Assembly (NCBI RefSeq): GCF_001039355.2
Contig: NW_019773759.1
Location: 538,617-602,616 of the forward strand
DNA length: 64,000 nt
Source: Lingula anatina
Taxonomy: Eukaryota > Brachiopoda > Lingulata > Lingulida > Lingulidae
Direction: 5' to 3'
The position numbers and the translations under genes are program-made. Positions 23,046 to 36,000 of this stretch are shown piece by piece (position 1 is the first letter of the stretch; the number at the start of each line of letters is the position of its first letter). Below the pieces are notes generated by a model. It was given only the letters and a program-made list of their open reading frames with translations, had not been told where the DNA came from and searched no databases.

Positions 23046-25159
23046 TGTGGCCAAAATGTCCAATTATTCAATGACTACTGGGTTGCCATAAGATATGTTT
23101 GCTTAAATATGTTTATGAAAGCAGCTATATGAGACTATATTAATGCAAACATTTATTAAACCTTCTTTCTAAATTACATTAAAATAATATGGGAGATTAA
23201 TTACTTTTTATGCAAAGATTTGAAGGGTTAATTCTCCGCAATTCATCAAAATCATACATTCTGTTGAAAAGAACAAATCTCTGAAATAACCTCTTTATCA
23301 AATGCCTGTGACATTTGGTCATTTGGATATGCCCACCAATTATGAAGAATATGGGAGAGCAGAGGAATGTTTGTTCTCATTAAAAATATTTTCATCCAGA
23401 AGGGGGACGACCTGTTCAATCAACAATTACTTAATATATGATCCACAACATCTGTTGTCAATTGTTATATTTATTAATCATGACATCATTGGTAAACCAA
23501 AACTCTCCATACAACTTGACATAACGGCGATTCACTGTCAGATGTTACTTAACCAGTCGGTCAACTGGACCAGCTTCAGTGGAATGGGATAAAAATGAAA
23601 CCAAAAGTTAGGTCTATTTGGTGAATTACCAAGTCTTACATTTATTGAGGTGCAGCAGAGAAGTGGGACCCAGTTACCCAACCAAACTCCTGGTTTCGAG
23701 ACGTTAAGTGTGTGTTTATACGATTACGCCTGAAATGTTACATAGTATTTTATTGAAAATAAAGCAGAACTTCTTATCTTTTGTGTTATGTTGCAGCGTT
23801 TTAAGTACGTCATTGCACAGAAAAGTGTATGAGTCTCAACAAGGAACACTCAGTTTACTAATGTAACAGCTACTATCTAGGGCAATCGACCAAACTGTGC
23901 AGATAAAAGGTGTTAAAAACTTTTTTTAATTGCATCGTGAAGAAAAAAGTTGTCAAATTCTTAAACTCAACAAGTACATGTACCACAAGTCGTGATATAG
24001 TTTTCATCACGCTTTATTGTCGTCCTTACTACATCTAGCAGGACATTGTTTTATTATTTTGACATAAGATGTAGGCTAGCATTGTTTTGTTCTGATCTAA
24101 AACGGGGGTGACGTATAAACTATGGAAGAACGCCGTTGTTCTTCACGCAATTTTAACTATGTCCCCATTATTTCCAGTTGGTGTTCTGTTGTTAAGCAAC
24201 AAGATAAATACCAAACGTCCGTGTTACGAAATTGATATGGGTAGTGAAAGATGAAGACAGCCCCTGAAAGCAGGCATGTTAATGAGGTACAGCCAGTGTG
24301 ACAGGAATGGTAGTCCGCAATAAAGGAACCGTAGTCTGTTTCGCATTACTTTGCACAGGTGACATTTGTCCCTTATACCTACTTCGACTAACACTAGCTT
24401 GTGCTAATCATATGGGCCCCCGGACTTCCATTCTTATGACGACCATTCCTGTCACAACTGTGCACACATTTTAGCCGTTTTTCATATCGAGCGGTACATT
24501 TAACTGGACCGTACAACTTTGAGTCTTTGAGTTATCTTCCGAGCGTATGTCTTTGTCCACGCGTATGAAGGACGCGCACCTGAACTGAATCCACTGCCTT
24601 AGGATATGAATGATTCTTATATTGTACGTTTATTTTGGGCAGGCAGCCCTCGTCTGTGATTTATACACGAGAAACTTGTACGCATTTACATACGGCTTAT
24701 TTTAACACAAAACCCTGTGTAAATATATTTATCCATGACCTATTACAGTAGTAGGTTGTATCGTTATTTTTGTCCCATTTCATATATTGTTCCACGTCAC
24801 ATACAGCATATGAAGGGGAGGGACATACTCTTATCATGACATCCTCATCGTAATACCTCCCGTACATGGGACATGTACAGTAATTACTCGATCTTTTCAG
24901 TTGGGGAAATTGGGACGTTTGCATCTTTATTTTTTTAAAGATATACATTATTGAAGTTAGAGCATGCCTACTGAGTGGTGGCTACAAAGATGAAAAGCAG
25001 GCTTCCCTAAAGTTCGACCCATTCTACGCAATAAAATAACCACAAGTGGTATATGCCAGTAGAAATACAATGTTCATGATTCTGAAATTATGCAACTGAA
25101 AGACTGATAATTTTGCCCATTGAAAAGATCGATTCATTATCGCATTTATTCCACAGGGC
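23046..25159. other. NAA50 3' UTR and intergenic space
   Basis: No exon is recognised. A poly(A) signal AATAAA at 23758-23763 is the best candidate for the NAA50 transcript end. A small inverted-repeat element sits at 24297-24456. A minus-strand frame at 24697-24948 has several cysteines but no clear splice or family support. Confidence 0.6.
24297..24456. mobile_element. 160-bp MITE with 15-bp terminal inverted repeats
   Basis: TGTGACAGGAATGGT at 24297-24311 is exactly the reverse complement of ACCATTCCTGTCACA at 24442-24456. The interior shares CTAATCATATGGG and nearby words with the element at about 33866-34080. It is non-coding, so a non-autonomous element is likely. Confidence 0.65.
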
Positions 25160-25480
25160 CTAATCGACGCACTCCAGATCCCCCACAGTGATGTAGGCCT
25201 CCTCGTCCGTGCCTCCAGTGTCTCCCACAGTAATCTGAGCTATGGGCAGGATGGTCTTGTTGGTCAGGTACCCCTCGTCCGACCTCCACACGAAGTCATT
25301 TTCATTGCAGTTACAGAGATGCCCTGAAAATATTGTATATCGATAGAAAGATAATAGTATTGTCCATGAAACTATAGGCACTCGTGCAGATGATAACAAA
25401 ACCGTATTCAAATGTGACCTCTTTGCTTTGTTCCATTTGAAATTCATTTGTGAAGTTTTGTCATTGAATGCACCACTTAA

Positions 25481-25519
<39 letters not shown>

Positions 25520-27663
25520 TTGTACTCTGTATATGCCAAGTTATTTGAACGATTATTCCCTTTTTAATGGCTGACGTGAAAATTGGAAAGGCAGTCTACT
25601 AAAAGTGTTTTGGAATATAAAAAAAAAAAAATCACAAATGCCACATTTTAATGTACGTAACGACAAACAATACCATTGCACTTATATGTTGGTCAAAGAA
25701 CTATCATGCTATGAATTCTAAGGCGCCAAATCAATATTAAATATCTGAATCTTTACGTAAAGGGGCTTTCGTTCAAAATAGCCCGGGGAAATATTTGCCT
25801 CTTCATGCTCAAAAGTGGTACTTGAAGTTGATTTATTGATAAATGTCAAACGGAGATGTCGATTAAAAGTTAACGCTGACACCTATTGGCGGCAAAAAAA
25901 AAGTTACCTCCTGCGCACGTGTTGTTGAAAAAAGCGCATGCGCATCCACTGGTGACCTCTGACCCGTTGCCAGCAAAGTAATACAGTATTTCTCCTTCAC
26001 GTGACGTCACAGTGCTCCAGCCAACGGTGAGACTATGGTAGCATTCCTTCTTAATGAACTGCTGGCAGCTAGTGGAGGTTTCTGTTAGAAGTCGCAGCTG
26101 GGATGGGAGGTAACCTGAACACAGCAAGTGAAACGTAGGAAACTACAGGTAGGTCTGTGACGTAATAGTGACGTAATAGCAAGTATGAATCTATTATACG
26201 TCAGCCGTGGAAACGTGTTCGTCATGTTCAATCTTAATTAACTTAAATTGAAATATATAGAAAACTTACTGGTACCACACATCGTCTTTAATATTACGCT
26301 CATTAAAAATGACTATTTACTGGTACCCTGAAAACGACATTTTGATCCTAAGAATATAGTGGGTAGATGATGTTTCTGCGCCATCTGTAAAATCTTCCCA
26401 AAGACGAATAGGCCTCTTTTAACATTCTATAACATTTCGGGACAATGTATCTCTCTTATTACATGTAAAACCGAGAAAAACAACAATTTTCTGAAAAAAA
26501 ATTAAAGGAAAAAACGTAACAACCTCTACAAAAAGAAAATACTTTATTTACCTGTGAAAGAGATAGCGTGGACGTAATAATTCCTTTCATATCCCACCAC
26601 ATGGGTCCTGAGGTCACTGGCATTATGCTGCACCCGGGCGATAGGGGGCGTTGTCGACATGTCACAATACACGTCGAAAGATGGCACCCCGCCCATACCG
26701 TCCGGGTTCAACGTGTACGTACCACTCGTGGTTCTTCCTCTGTTGTCTTTCCATCTGGTACAAGATGCTTCGTTCACAACTGAAGTACACCAGTGTGAAA
26801 TGTTTGGTGAATATAATCTTTAAACTCTATTTCCATTGAACAAGTAAAGTGTTTAATTGAAATAATTAATTAGGCATGTGTTTTTCTCATTATAAATCTA
26901 TCTTCCAAATGGCCTATAAATATTGATTTTTTTGTATTCTATAACAATTTTGATCAACTAGATATGACAAATCAAAAATAAGCTATAGACAAGGGGTAGG
27001 GTTTATATATCAAAAGAAATAAAAATAATACATGTTTATAACTATATTGTGACTAATAAATCCAACTTTTTACGACTATACATAGAAAACTTTAAAGCGA
27101 TCGAAATGCGCAACGTTTGCATCAATAATTCAAAAAAGAATTTCTGTATCCATATTTCAAAGCTACTTTATTCTTTGTTTTAAACTTAAATAAAAAATTT
27201 CAATAAAGAAATTCCGTGTTCCCTGAGCGGTAATTCAATAAACTAAGAAAAGGAAAGCGTATCACAACTCACAATGTTTGTTGATATGCTTATTCCTTTT
27301 TTATTGGTCAGGTCATATTGAACTGAAAGACGAACGGGGAAAATGAAAATGAATGCACGCACCTTGTATGAAAGTCCAATCTTGATCCTGTACAATTGTT
27401 TTGTTTTCATCGTCCGGCAATATGTCGCAAATCTTTAGCGAAGCGGCGTAATTCGCTGCCATGCAAGTTCCATTTACGTGCTGAAGACATACGTGGGCGC
27501 ATTGGCGCTGAGAATTAACGCCAAACAAACGTTGAAAGCCGGTAGCGCCACTCACGCGCTGCCCACGAAACACGTCAAAGGACTTTGACTGAAAATTCTC
27601 TGCAATATTCCATGTTAGAGTCCATAGAAACAGCCATGGGATTATCCGCAAAATGAGCGCCAT
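25160..27663 (-). CDS. Secreted PAN/apple plus fibrinogen-like (CASPR-type) protein, copy 1
   Basis: Four exons, 27663-27363, 26779-26552, 26114-25908 and 25323-25160 (TAG), all joined in phase 1, give 299 aa. Exon 1 has a hydrophobic signal peptide (LILRIIPWLFLWTLTWNI) and a PAN/apple-like module with CAHVCLQHVNGTCMAANYAA. Exon 2 has NEASCTRWKDNRGRTTSGTY and GGVPSFDVYCDMSTTPPIAR. Exon 3 has QQFIKKECYHSLTVGWSTVT and NGSEVTSGCACAFFNNTCAG. Exon 4 has CNCNENDFVWRSDEGYLTNK and ends YITVGDLECVD. Exons 2-4 resemble the fibrinogen-like segment of contactin-associated proteins/neurexin IV, but no laminin-G, discoidin or TM part follows. It is probably an extracellular adhesion or recognition protein; the function is unknown. 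Confidence 0.88.
25481..25518. repeat. (AAT)n microsatellite
   Basis: A perfect trinucleotide run in intron 3 of the copy 1 gene. Confidence 0.95.
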
Positions 27664-29058
27664 GAAGGAAATGAGCTAGCGACGCTTTAGTTGTCTACAT
27701 GCGCTTTATCCGCAGTCTTCTGCGTTCTCAGGGAGATCAATTGTTAATACTTCTCAACCCTGGAAGTTTACCCGTGGTTTTTGTAATATGAAAAGGGCCT
27801 GTATATTTCTAGACATAAAAGGGGTCAAAATTAGTTTTAAACACATCGGAAAAGAAATCTCCTGAATATTACCTAAGCATTTACAACAGAAGATAAAATC
27901 AATAATGGACAAATGTTTGTTTTAGAGAACTAAGTGGTTTTCGCTAATGAGAAAATGCCACATGGTTATATTATAAAAAATATCAAATGCGCAATAGACT
28001 GGCCAGGGCGTATAATGTTCAACACTTCACATACTACTCAATGGGTGTATTTCTGAAATTGAAACCCTACTGCACGTTTCAAGGACACTTGTTCAAAATG
28101 GACAATAGGATTATATCTGGTAATGACGGCGGGGTCGATGGATTTATCTGGAGTGGTAAACAGAAAGGAAAGGCTGTTTCTAAAAACCTTATGAAATTAT
28201 AATAACGTATACTATACCGTCTGGTCTATATATATGTTTGAACAGACTGAACTAATATTTGAAATAAAACTATAAATGTTCAATGTTTCTTCCTCGTCTC
28301 TATTACTTGACTTAGGACAACTAAGAGGCAGGGGTCGATATGTAATACCATTTTTTACGACCCCTGAAAGTGTCAACCAACGATTTATTCTTGACTGAAC
28401 TACTGAGCGGTATTGACTCAAACAGAGAACACGGCATTGCACATTTGACAAATTTGGAGAATAACGATTTACTAAAGAAAGTGAGGATAATCTGAAGACA
28501 CACAGGCACCCTACACGTTACACCATTTTGTTATTATGGATATAAGTGCACACCGAGGTACTAATATAAGCTATTAAGAAGTCCGCTATATTTGTATACA
28601 CTTTCTCGTACGTTTGCCTCTATTTTAATTGTGTACATGTACAATAACAGAAAAAAACGTCATACAATTTCAATGCCTGTTTAACCTTGATCATGACTTA
28701 GTGATTTTAAAATGGGCAAACTTGCTTTGAGTTGAATATACATACATATGAAAAGGAATCATTAAAAAAGAGATCTCTTCACTGATTGGTAATAATACCG
28801 TTTGAAAGGCCGTTAGTAGACTACAACTGTCCCATACACTGCACGCTGCACCTTTACAAAGCAAGTTTATATTTTTCCCATAAATTTTCAACAATTATAC
28901 CTATATCACTCCAGTTTATAACAGATCAATAGCCGAGACGTTACGTTCACATGTTTACCGCAACAAGTGAAAGCCATAAGCCCTCCCTTGCCCTATGGTT
29001 GCGCCATTAGCATATCGCAGAACTCAAAACGTCTTTTCGGCACCTCTTAACCTTTCTT
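27664..29058. other. Spacer between the two tandem paralogues
   Basis: About 1.4 kb with no recognisable exon, RNA gene or element on either strand. It should contain the promoter of copy 1; no clear TATA box was seen there. Confidence 0.5.
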
Positions 29059-30729
29059 TTAGCCAACACATTCCAGATCCCCCACAGTGATGTAGGCTTC
29101 TTCACCGCTGTTTCCAGTGTCTCCCACAGTGACCTGAGCTATGGGTAGGACGTCCTTGTTGGTCAGGTACCCCTCGTCCGACCGCCAGGTGTCATCGTTC
29201 ATGTTACAGTTGCAAACCTCTCCTGAAAAAAAAACGAGTTTCAGAATTTTCTGGACACTATTTACCAGTATCACATTGTCTTTATAGTGTGGTTCTTATT
29301 TTTATACAACCAATGTGGGCCACTGATCTGACTGGGTCCCATTTGGGACTGGCCATGACTTCAAAGTGGCTACGGATTTAGGTTGTCCAATTAAGTTTTT
29401 TTATGGCTTGATATACCTCCTGTATGGATTAGGCGTTTGCGAACTCGAGGCTCAGTTTGTAAGCACAAATGCCTAAATTAACGCATCAAACCTTAGAGAA
29501 TCCCAACGTAAAATTAATTGGTGGCCACGAGCACAGGGATAGGATCCACAAACCGTAAATCTGAAATATTTGTGTGGTTCACTGCTGTACGTTTTTTTTT
29601 TTTTTTTTTTTTCATTCGTAGCTTCAGTCGTTTGTGCTCCCAAATTAAGGCCCGCGTTAGCAAGCGGCAAATATTGTCCATAAGGCTTGAAGAGTTGAAC
29701 GGGTGTGCGAGTACGTGCAGAAAACTGGGTGAAATCAGTTGCACTGGGTCCTACTGACACCGGATGACGGTAATAATAACTCTTTGTATTTCTGAGTATC
29801 CAAGAAAGAAAAAAGTCCCATTTCCTTGCACTTACAATGATATATATATATATATATAAGCCCCTAATCCACGTACAGTAAACTGACAATATTAGCAAAT
29901 TAAAAAAAAACAGCTTTCCCGCTGAAAGAATGGGAACCGGCTGGAAAAGATAACGGATCGACCACTCTCAGGCCGCCCCCCCCCCCCACCCCCCGTATCC
30001 GATTGTCATTAACACCCCTAAACACGTTATCCTTACCAATATTCATTTTAGAAATAGAGCGTGTTTGATTTACCTCCTGTACAGGAATTGTCCAGTGCGC
30101 ATGCGCACCCGTTCGTCACCACCGTCCCATTGCCCGCGAAATACGTCAGGATCTCTCCATCACGTGATGTCACAAAGTTGTGACCCCTTGTTAAGCTGCC
30201 CTTACATTCTCTTTTGATGTATTGCTTGCAACGTGTAGACGCCTCAGTCAACGCTCGCAGTTGGGACACTTCAATGCCTAGACACGTTGATAAAATAAAT
30301 GACAACAATTATGAATTTAACCTCTATACGGAGGCACGTGGTCGGCGTTTAACAAGTCATTAACCGCACAGCTAGTTGAATTTGTGATGTAAAATAGGGG
30401 GGTCTCTTTATTTTCCTCAATTATTTATTTATTGTTATTTTAACCATTTTTAACCATTTATTCGTTTATCTTTTGCAAAACACTTTCAAACTAAAGAAAC
30501 ACTCAGAGAGCGTAGACCTCCGCTAAGACAAATAACTTACTAATAACTAACAATCAAATAATTAATGAAAGAATTATCACCAAAATCTTATCACTTAAAT
30601 TGTAACCCAATATTCATCAATAACGATCTGAGTATGTCTGGTGGCAAACAATTAAACAAACGCAGTTGAAAACATAACCTTCCCGGCAGAGGTAAAAACA
30701 TAAGTGACATTACAAATGAGATACAGGTA

Positions 30730-30775
<46 letters not shown>

Positions 30776-31257
30776 CAAACGTAGCGTACCTGTAAAGTAA
30801 GTTGTGTGGTTGTAATTCCATTCATAACCTGTAACGTGAACTCTCACATTGCTTAAAGTGTGTTGAACCCGGGCGACAGGTGGCGTTTCAGCCATGTCAC
30901 AGTATACGCTGAAGGGGTCGACGCCTCCAATGCCGTCAGGGTCAATGAGGTAGTTCCCGTTAGTGGTTTTATTCCTCTTGGTCTTCCAGCCTGTACAGGA
31001 AATTTCTTCTGCCACTGTAATTTGATGAGAATTCATCTTCTTTCGTTGTGATTGGGTTTTGAACTGTAGACAGATCATCTGTTCAATTTTGAAAGACAAT
31101 GTTATATTGCCGCACGTACGTGAAAACAAACTCGAGATTCGAACTCGTCTTCTTATTCACTCTAATACATTTTGATTGCAACATTCGGAAATGGCATGCT
31201 TTGAGTGAGCCTCGAGTGAAGGTAAATATCGTAACAGCCTGGCGGACTACAGACAAC

Positions 31258-31289
<32 letters not shown>

Positions 31290-31609
31290 TAGGGGGATAG
31301 ATTACCTCGCAAAAACGTCCAATTCTGATCAAGAGTGACGGTTGCGTTGTCGTTATTCACCACAATGTCACAGATCCTCCTTGCCGCGACATAGTTGGCC
31401 CCCGTGCACTCCCCTGTATTGTGCTGTAAACACATCTGGGCACACTGGCGCAGGGACATCACATTCAACACCCTCACAACACTCGTATAAGATACCAAAG
31501 CCTTTTGGCCTAGCGAGATCGTATAAGATTGCGTTTCAAAGCCATCCACAGCGTTCCATGCCAGAATCCAGAGTATCACGTGTAGATGTTTTAAACTGGA
31601 GGCAGCCAT
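29059..31609 (-). CDS. Secreted PAN/apple plus fibrinogen-like (CASPR-type) protein, copy 2
   Basis: Same four-exon plan and phases as copy 1: 31609-31306, 31014-30790, 30277-30074 and 29222-29059 (TAA), 298 aa. Signal peptide SLKHLHVILWILAWNAVDG, then PAN/apple-like CAQMCLQHNTGECTGANYVA. Fibrinogen-like part: GGVDPFSVYCDMAETPPVAR, CKQYIKRECKGSLTRGHNFV, NGTVVTNGCACALDNSCTGG, CNCNMNDDTWRSDEGYLTNK and YITVGDLECVG at the C-terminus. Exon 4 is 164 nt in both genes and the C-termini are nearly identical, so a tandem duplication is clear; the N-terminal modules have diverged more. A TATA-like box lies about 45 nt before the ATG. Confidence 0.88.
30732..30774. repeat. (AT)n microsatellite
   Basis: A perfect AT run about 15 nt downstream of the donor of exon 2 of the copy 2 gene. 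It creates a false open frame of repeated Tyr-Ile. Confidence 0.95.
31264..31289. repeat. (GA)n microsatellite
   Basis: A GA run in intron 1 of the copy 2 gene, just after the donor of exon 1. Confidence 0.95.
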
Positions 31610-31651
31610 GACAGAGGGAACAATTTTGACAGATTCACCCTCTTAATGAGT

Positions 31652-31659
31652 CTTATATA
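31652..31659 (-). promoter_or_regulatory. TATA box of copy 2 (29059-31609)
   Basis: TATATAAG on the minus strand about 43-50 nt before the ATG, so transcription would start about 15-20 nt upstream of the ATG. Such a box fits a regulated, tissue-specific gene. Confidence 0.5.
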
Positions 31660-33063
31660 CACCGTTAAGTATAGGACAAGCCAATTCTCTTCTAGCTGTC
31701 TTCATCTGTGTGATTAGGCTTTATATGTTTAAAATATGACGTTATACAGCCTGCTTGGATTACGACTAAACACATTTAAAATGCACAAGGCCCAATCAGC
31801 TGGTACCAACAAAACCACCTTCCCATGAATAGTAAATAATTTTCTGTTTATCACGTAAATAACATGTATGCATTGCTAATGTCATCCAAATAACCAGCCA
31901 ATTAACAACATTATAATAAGGCTGTTGCATTGGAAGTGGACGAACGTCAGAGCATTCATGATGCTGGGAAAATGGCAGACGGCGGCCAGAGGTATGGGCA
32001 TTAATTATGCGATAAAGCGGACCAGAAAGATACACCATTGTTATGCCTTTGTAGGGACCCAACACATAGTTTGAGTCAGTAACACGTACGGTCTGTTTGA
32101 GCAATCGACTGCTATACTTTATGTATACATCACAACAGCGTAGATGCCATTTTAACAGCTTTAATCAAGTCACTGTATTCACAATATACACAAAATAAGC
32201 ACAATATTGCACAGAAAAATTAGCACAAGACCTGTTCACATCGCAACAATATGTGAATTAGATGTCGATTTAAAATAACTCACTCAAATATACAATATAT
32301 GAGAAAAACTTTTTGCAAGCACTTGTTATTGGCATAATTGTAACAAACGTGGAATTGAGAACAGTCAGTTACTACCAATTGTACTTTCCACTGGCAATTA
32401 CTGGCCAATTAAAACGCACACTATATACACCATTAAGAATTCTGGGTGCTGAAAGCCCACTGAATACCAAAAATTCATCTGTTGGAGCATATTTTGGAAC
32501 AGATGAATTACTGGCCTTTTGAATCGGGCACAAATATCAAAATGAATACTGACCTATTGCATACATTTATAAAGTGATTATATAACGATTTTTGTAAATT
32601 TACATGTAGTCAGGAAACACACATATATAAACAGCGTAAAAATCACCCATAAAAGAGAATTAATATGATTCTAGAGAAAGCTCCAACGCTTCCATCCAGT
32701 TTCAATTTACAATCTACTTACCCTGTATTTCTTTAAAAATCGTCTGAACAGATCAGCTACCAGTACATGCAATTGTGTTTATAGGTGGTAAAATCACCGG
32801 CATTATACTTAAAAAAGCAAAGTGGACTTCAAATTAGGAGGTGCCCATGTTTGGGTCACGGTTAAAATGATGACATAAATTTCAGACTAATATTTATCTT
32901 AACCTATGGCTCGCGCCCGAAGGTGTTTGTTCCAAACATGATTGATTCTTAATTTAGAGGCCTGTATTTTAATTTTTGGTAGAGTTAAGTGGTTTTCAAG
33001 AAAGGGAATTGCATAGACTATTCCCTAAATAATCAGCAGCTGCAATTTCCTTTCTTCTCTTTT
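31660..33063. other. Intergenic, no gene seen
   Basis: AT-rich unique-looking sequence on both strands with no exon, RNA gene or repeat that I can support. It separates the PAN/fibrinogen-like pair from the TNF-receptor-like gene. Confidence 0.5.
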
Positions 33064-36000
33064 CTAGAATAGCTTCATTGCCATTGACATCGTAACAGCT
33101 AAAATCGCTGCTATCACGGACTGCACCACTTTGTTCCCAGAATTCACAGGAGACTTACTTCCGGGTTCAGAGGTCATGGTCACTTGGGTACCTGTAGGCT
33201 GGGTCTGAGTCATTGGTGTATCTGAAACAATAACCAATAACAAGTTTGCTTGATGGTTCTTCTACTGATCATGTGTGAGGGCCTCTCAATACAGTATATA
33301 GGGTGTGTATTTATGACACCAAAGGTTTGTCGTTAAGCATCGTGTGTTTGTATGGACCCAATGCATCGTCTTGATTGTATTTATCTACTGTAGTATCATT
33401 GCTGAAATCTTGTCTGGCTGATTATTATTTTTTTTCCCACAAACCTAGTGTTTGTCATTGACCAATATCGCAAAAGATTGCAGGTCAAAAAGATCTGCAT
33501 GAGAGCATTTGTTATGCCCTGGCAGTACAAGTAGTATGCTATAAATCTGACACCATGTATACTGATCATTTACTCGCAACATCTCGCTCACTTTCAGGTA
33601 AAGGGCGACAAGATGCACACATGCAAATTAAAAATTAATGACACTGACTTATACCTAAAATGCAATATTAATTTGTGGCTAACTGGATGTAGGATCTAAA
33701 GGATCTAATATATACATGTACATACTAGTAGACACATGCATTGTATAGCTTCACTATAAGCATAAAATAACAAATGGTTGTTTCTACTCTCAATATCTTA
33801 AGACAAAAGCAATTCAAAATTTGACCTGCGTTTCTATGAACACAAGGTCTAAAACAAGTAGGAATCGTCTTCTGTGCCGGTGTGACAGGAACGCCGCTTA
33901 GACCGGTGTCCTTCCCCAGTTCTAAGCGGCGTTCCTGTCACACCGGCACAGAAGACGTCATTCGTCCCATATACTAACCCCAATACTACGACTAACTCTA
34001 ACCCGTACTAATCATATGGGACCCATGACCTCCATTCCTAGGACCATAATTCTTAGGACTATTATTCCGGTCACTCTGGCATAAATTTTGCCGAGAGGAC
34101 GTCCTACACACATCTTTTCAACTAGTGACAGTTATGGAATGTAACAGTATCAAATATGACTAAGTTTGAACTTTTGAAACGATGTTATATCAAAGAGTTG
34201 AGCGAAGTGTCATGAGGAAAGGATGCAGGTAGTAACAACAGCCTATGGTACATGTGTAACAAGCAAATGGGAATTATACATTAGTAACCAGCAAGAAAAT
34301 TGACCCGTTAACAAGTCAACATACATGCCAGTAAAACACAACATATATAGGCATGGTTTGGTTAATGTGGCAACTGAACACCATACTTATCAGAACCAGC
34401 TATCCTGAAATAGGAGAGTGTACATATTGTAGATTAAATCATAATGGATGTGAATCGTATGTAGAAGGGGTGCGACAAAAGATTTAAATATCTGTTCAAT
34501 AGGATACATTAGATTCGTTAATGACCATGTCCTTTTACCACTCACAATGTTAATTTAGAAAATGTGTGCTTTTTTTCGTCTTTTCATCATGTATTTTCTC
34601 TGCAAATTTGTCTGATTTTTCTATGAAGCATATTGAGTTCATGATTTTCATGAGCAGTTTATTAATTCCAAACGCATTAAGAAACATTTATCCAAGTATT
34701 TAGCGTTAAGTTGTAGTAATAAGATACTGACCTGTGGCTTGTACGGGGCACTCAGTGGCCAAGGCTCCAGGGTCATACAAACATTTTTTGTCGCCATCCG
34801 TCGCCTGAGACACACAGTCGGCGTTTTCAGGGGCAATTCTTGTTTCATTTTCGTTTATTCCAATGAAATATGTTCGTATACAACAGGCACACGGAAGGCA
34901 CCTCCTAAATGATTGTAGCAATAGTGATTATAGTGAAAATTTAGTTTGATAGATAATAGCTATTAGTCTGATTAATATTAAGAAGGCCTACATGCAAAAA
35001 TGAAATCAAGTTAACTAAGTCAACATGGTTCATGTAACTGAAATTGTTCGGCAATGAACCTGTAATCCACCATTTAACTACATGTATGTAATAAATGACA
35101 GATAAATGAACAGCCTACAAATAATTTAAGCAATCTGGACTAATTAGAACTAACTAATTGATAATTCCTTAGCCGTTATAAAACAGCAAATGATCAAATG
35201 GATATAGCTATATTCCAATTTAATCCATAACAAATAAAACTTTTGAATATTTTAACTTGCTGTTGTGTGTACTTGAGTATGTGTACATCTTGAGTATGTG
35301 TACATCTTTTACCCTGCAAGATAAAGATGTTCCAAGCGTTCACACGACTAGTAAGAGCACAACATATCGATTGTTTGATAACACGGAATCAAATATACTC
35401 GTTTTTATCATACAGAATATAATTACCCTTGGTTTCTATCCCAACCTGTCCCAGAAGGACAAGTCCCTTCTTCGGATGTCACTACAACGAAATTCCATTC
35501 GGAGAACTAAACACCGTTATACGATAAATAAATGATTCGAACAGTTTGACTTGAAGCTATTAATATATTATTATCTTTTAAAGAAAAATATACTGAACTG
35601 CATATTTGTGATAGCGATGTATTAGTCGCTTATGTCAAATAGTCGATACAAAAATCGACACTTGCTTTTTATTGCGATTTTTAAATAAGACTCTTTATAT
35701 GTATATTTTTTTTTACAAAAATCGTCAGTCTCTCGCTTTGTTAAAATAATTTACATACCTGTTGTTGCAGAAACTAAAATGAGTATAAACAGAGCAATTA
35801 TCATACAGTCTTCTTTCGTCAACTGAAAAATGTGCAAGGTCACATATAGATAATCAATAACATATAGATAATCAATAATTTTGCACCTTGTTTACGGAGA
35901 CTTCTATTTTCCCTTGTTCCCAATTGCATGCATTCTCTAACATTTGCTCATGAAAATGCAGGCAGCTTTTTTTTATTGTTTTTTTTTTAAATAGTTATAG

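Noticed and set aside
24697-24948. Minus-strand frame with several cysteines (YCTCPMYGRYYDEDVMIR)
   Set aside because: Looks protein-like, but no convincing acceptor, donor or partner exon was found, and no family is recognised; it could be a lost exon of the neighbouring genes.
31125-31150. GTTCGAATC on the minus strand, like a tRNA T loop
   Set aside because: The surrounding 75 nt do not fold into a cloverleaf by eye and there is no matching acceptor stem.
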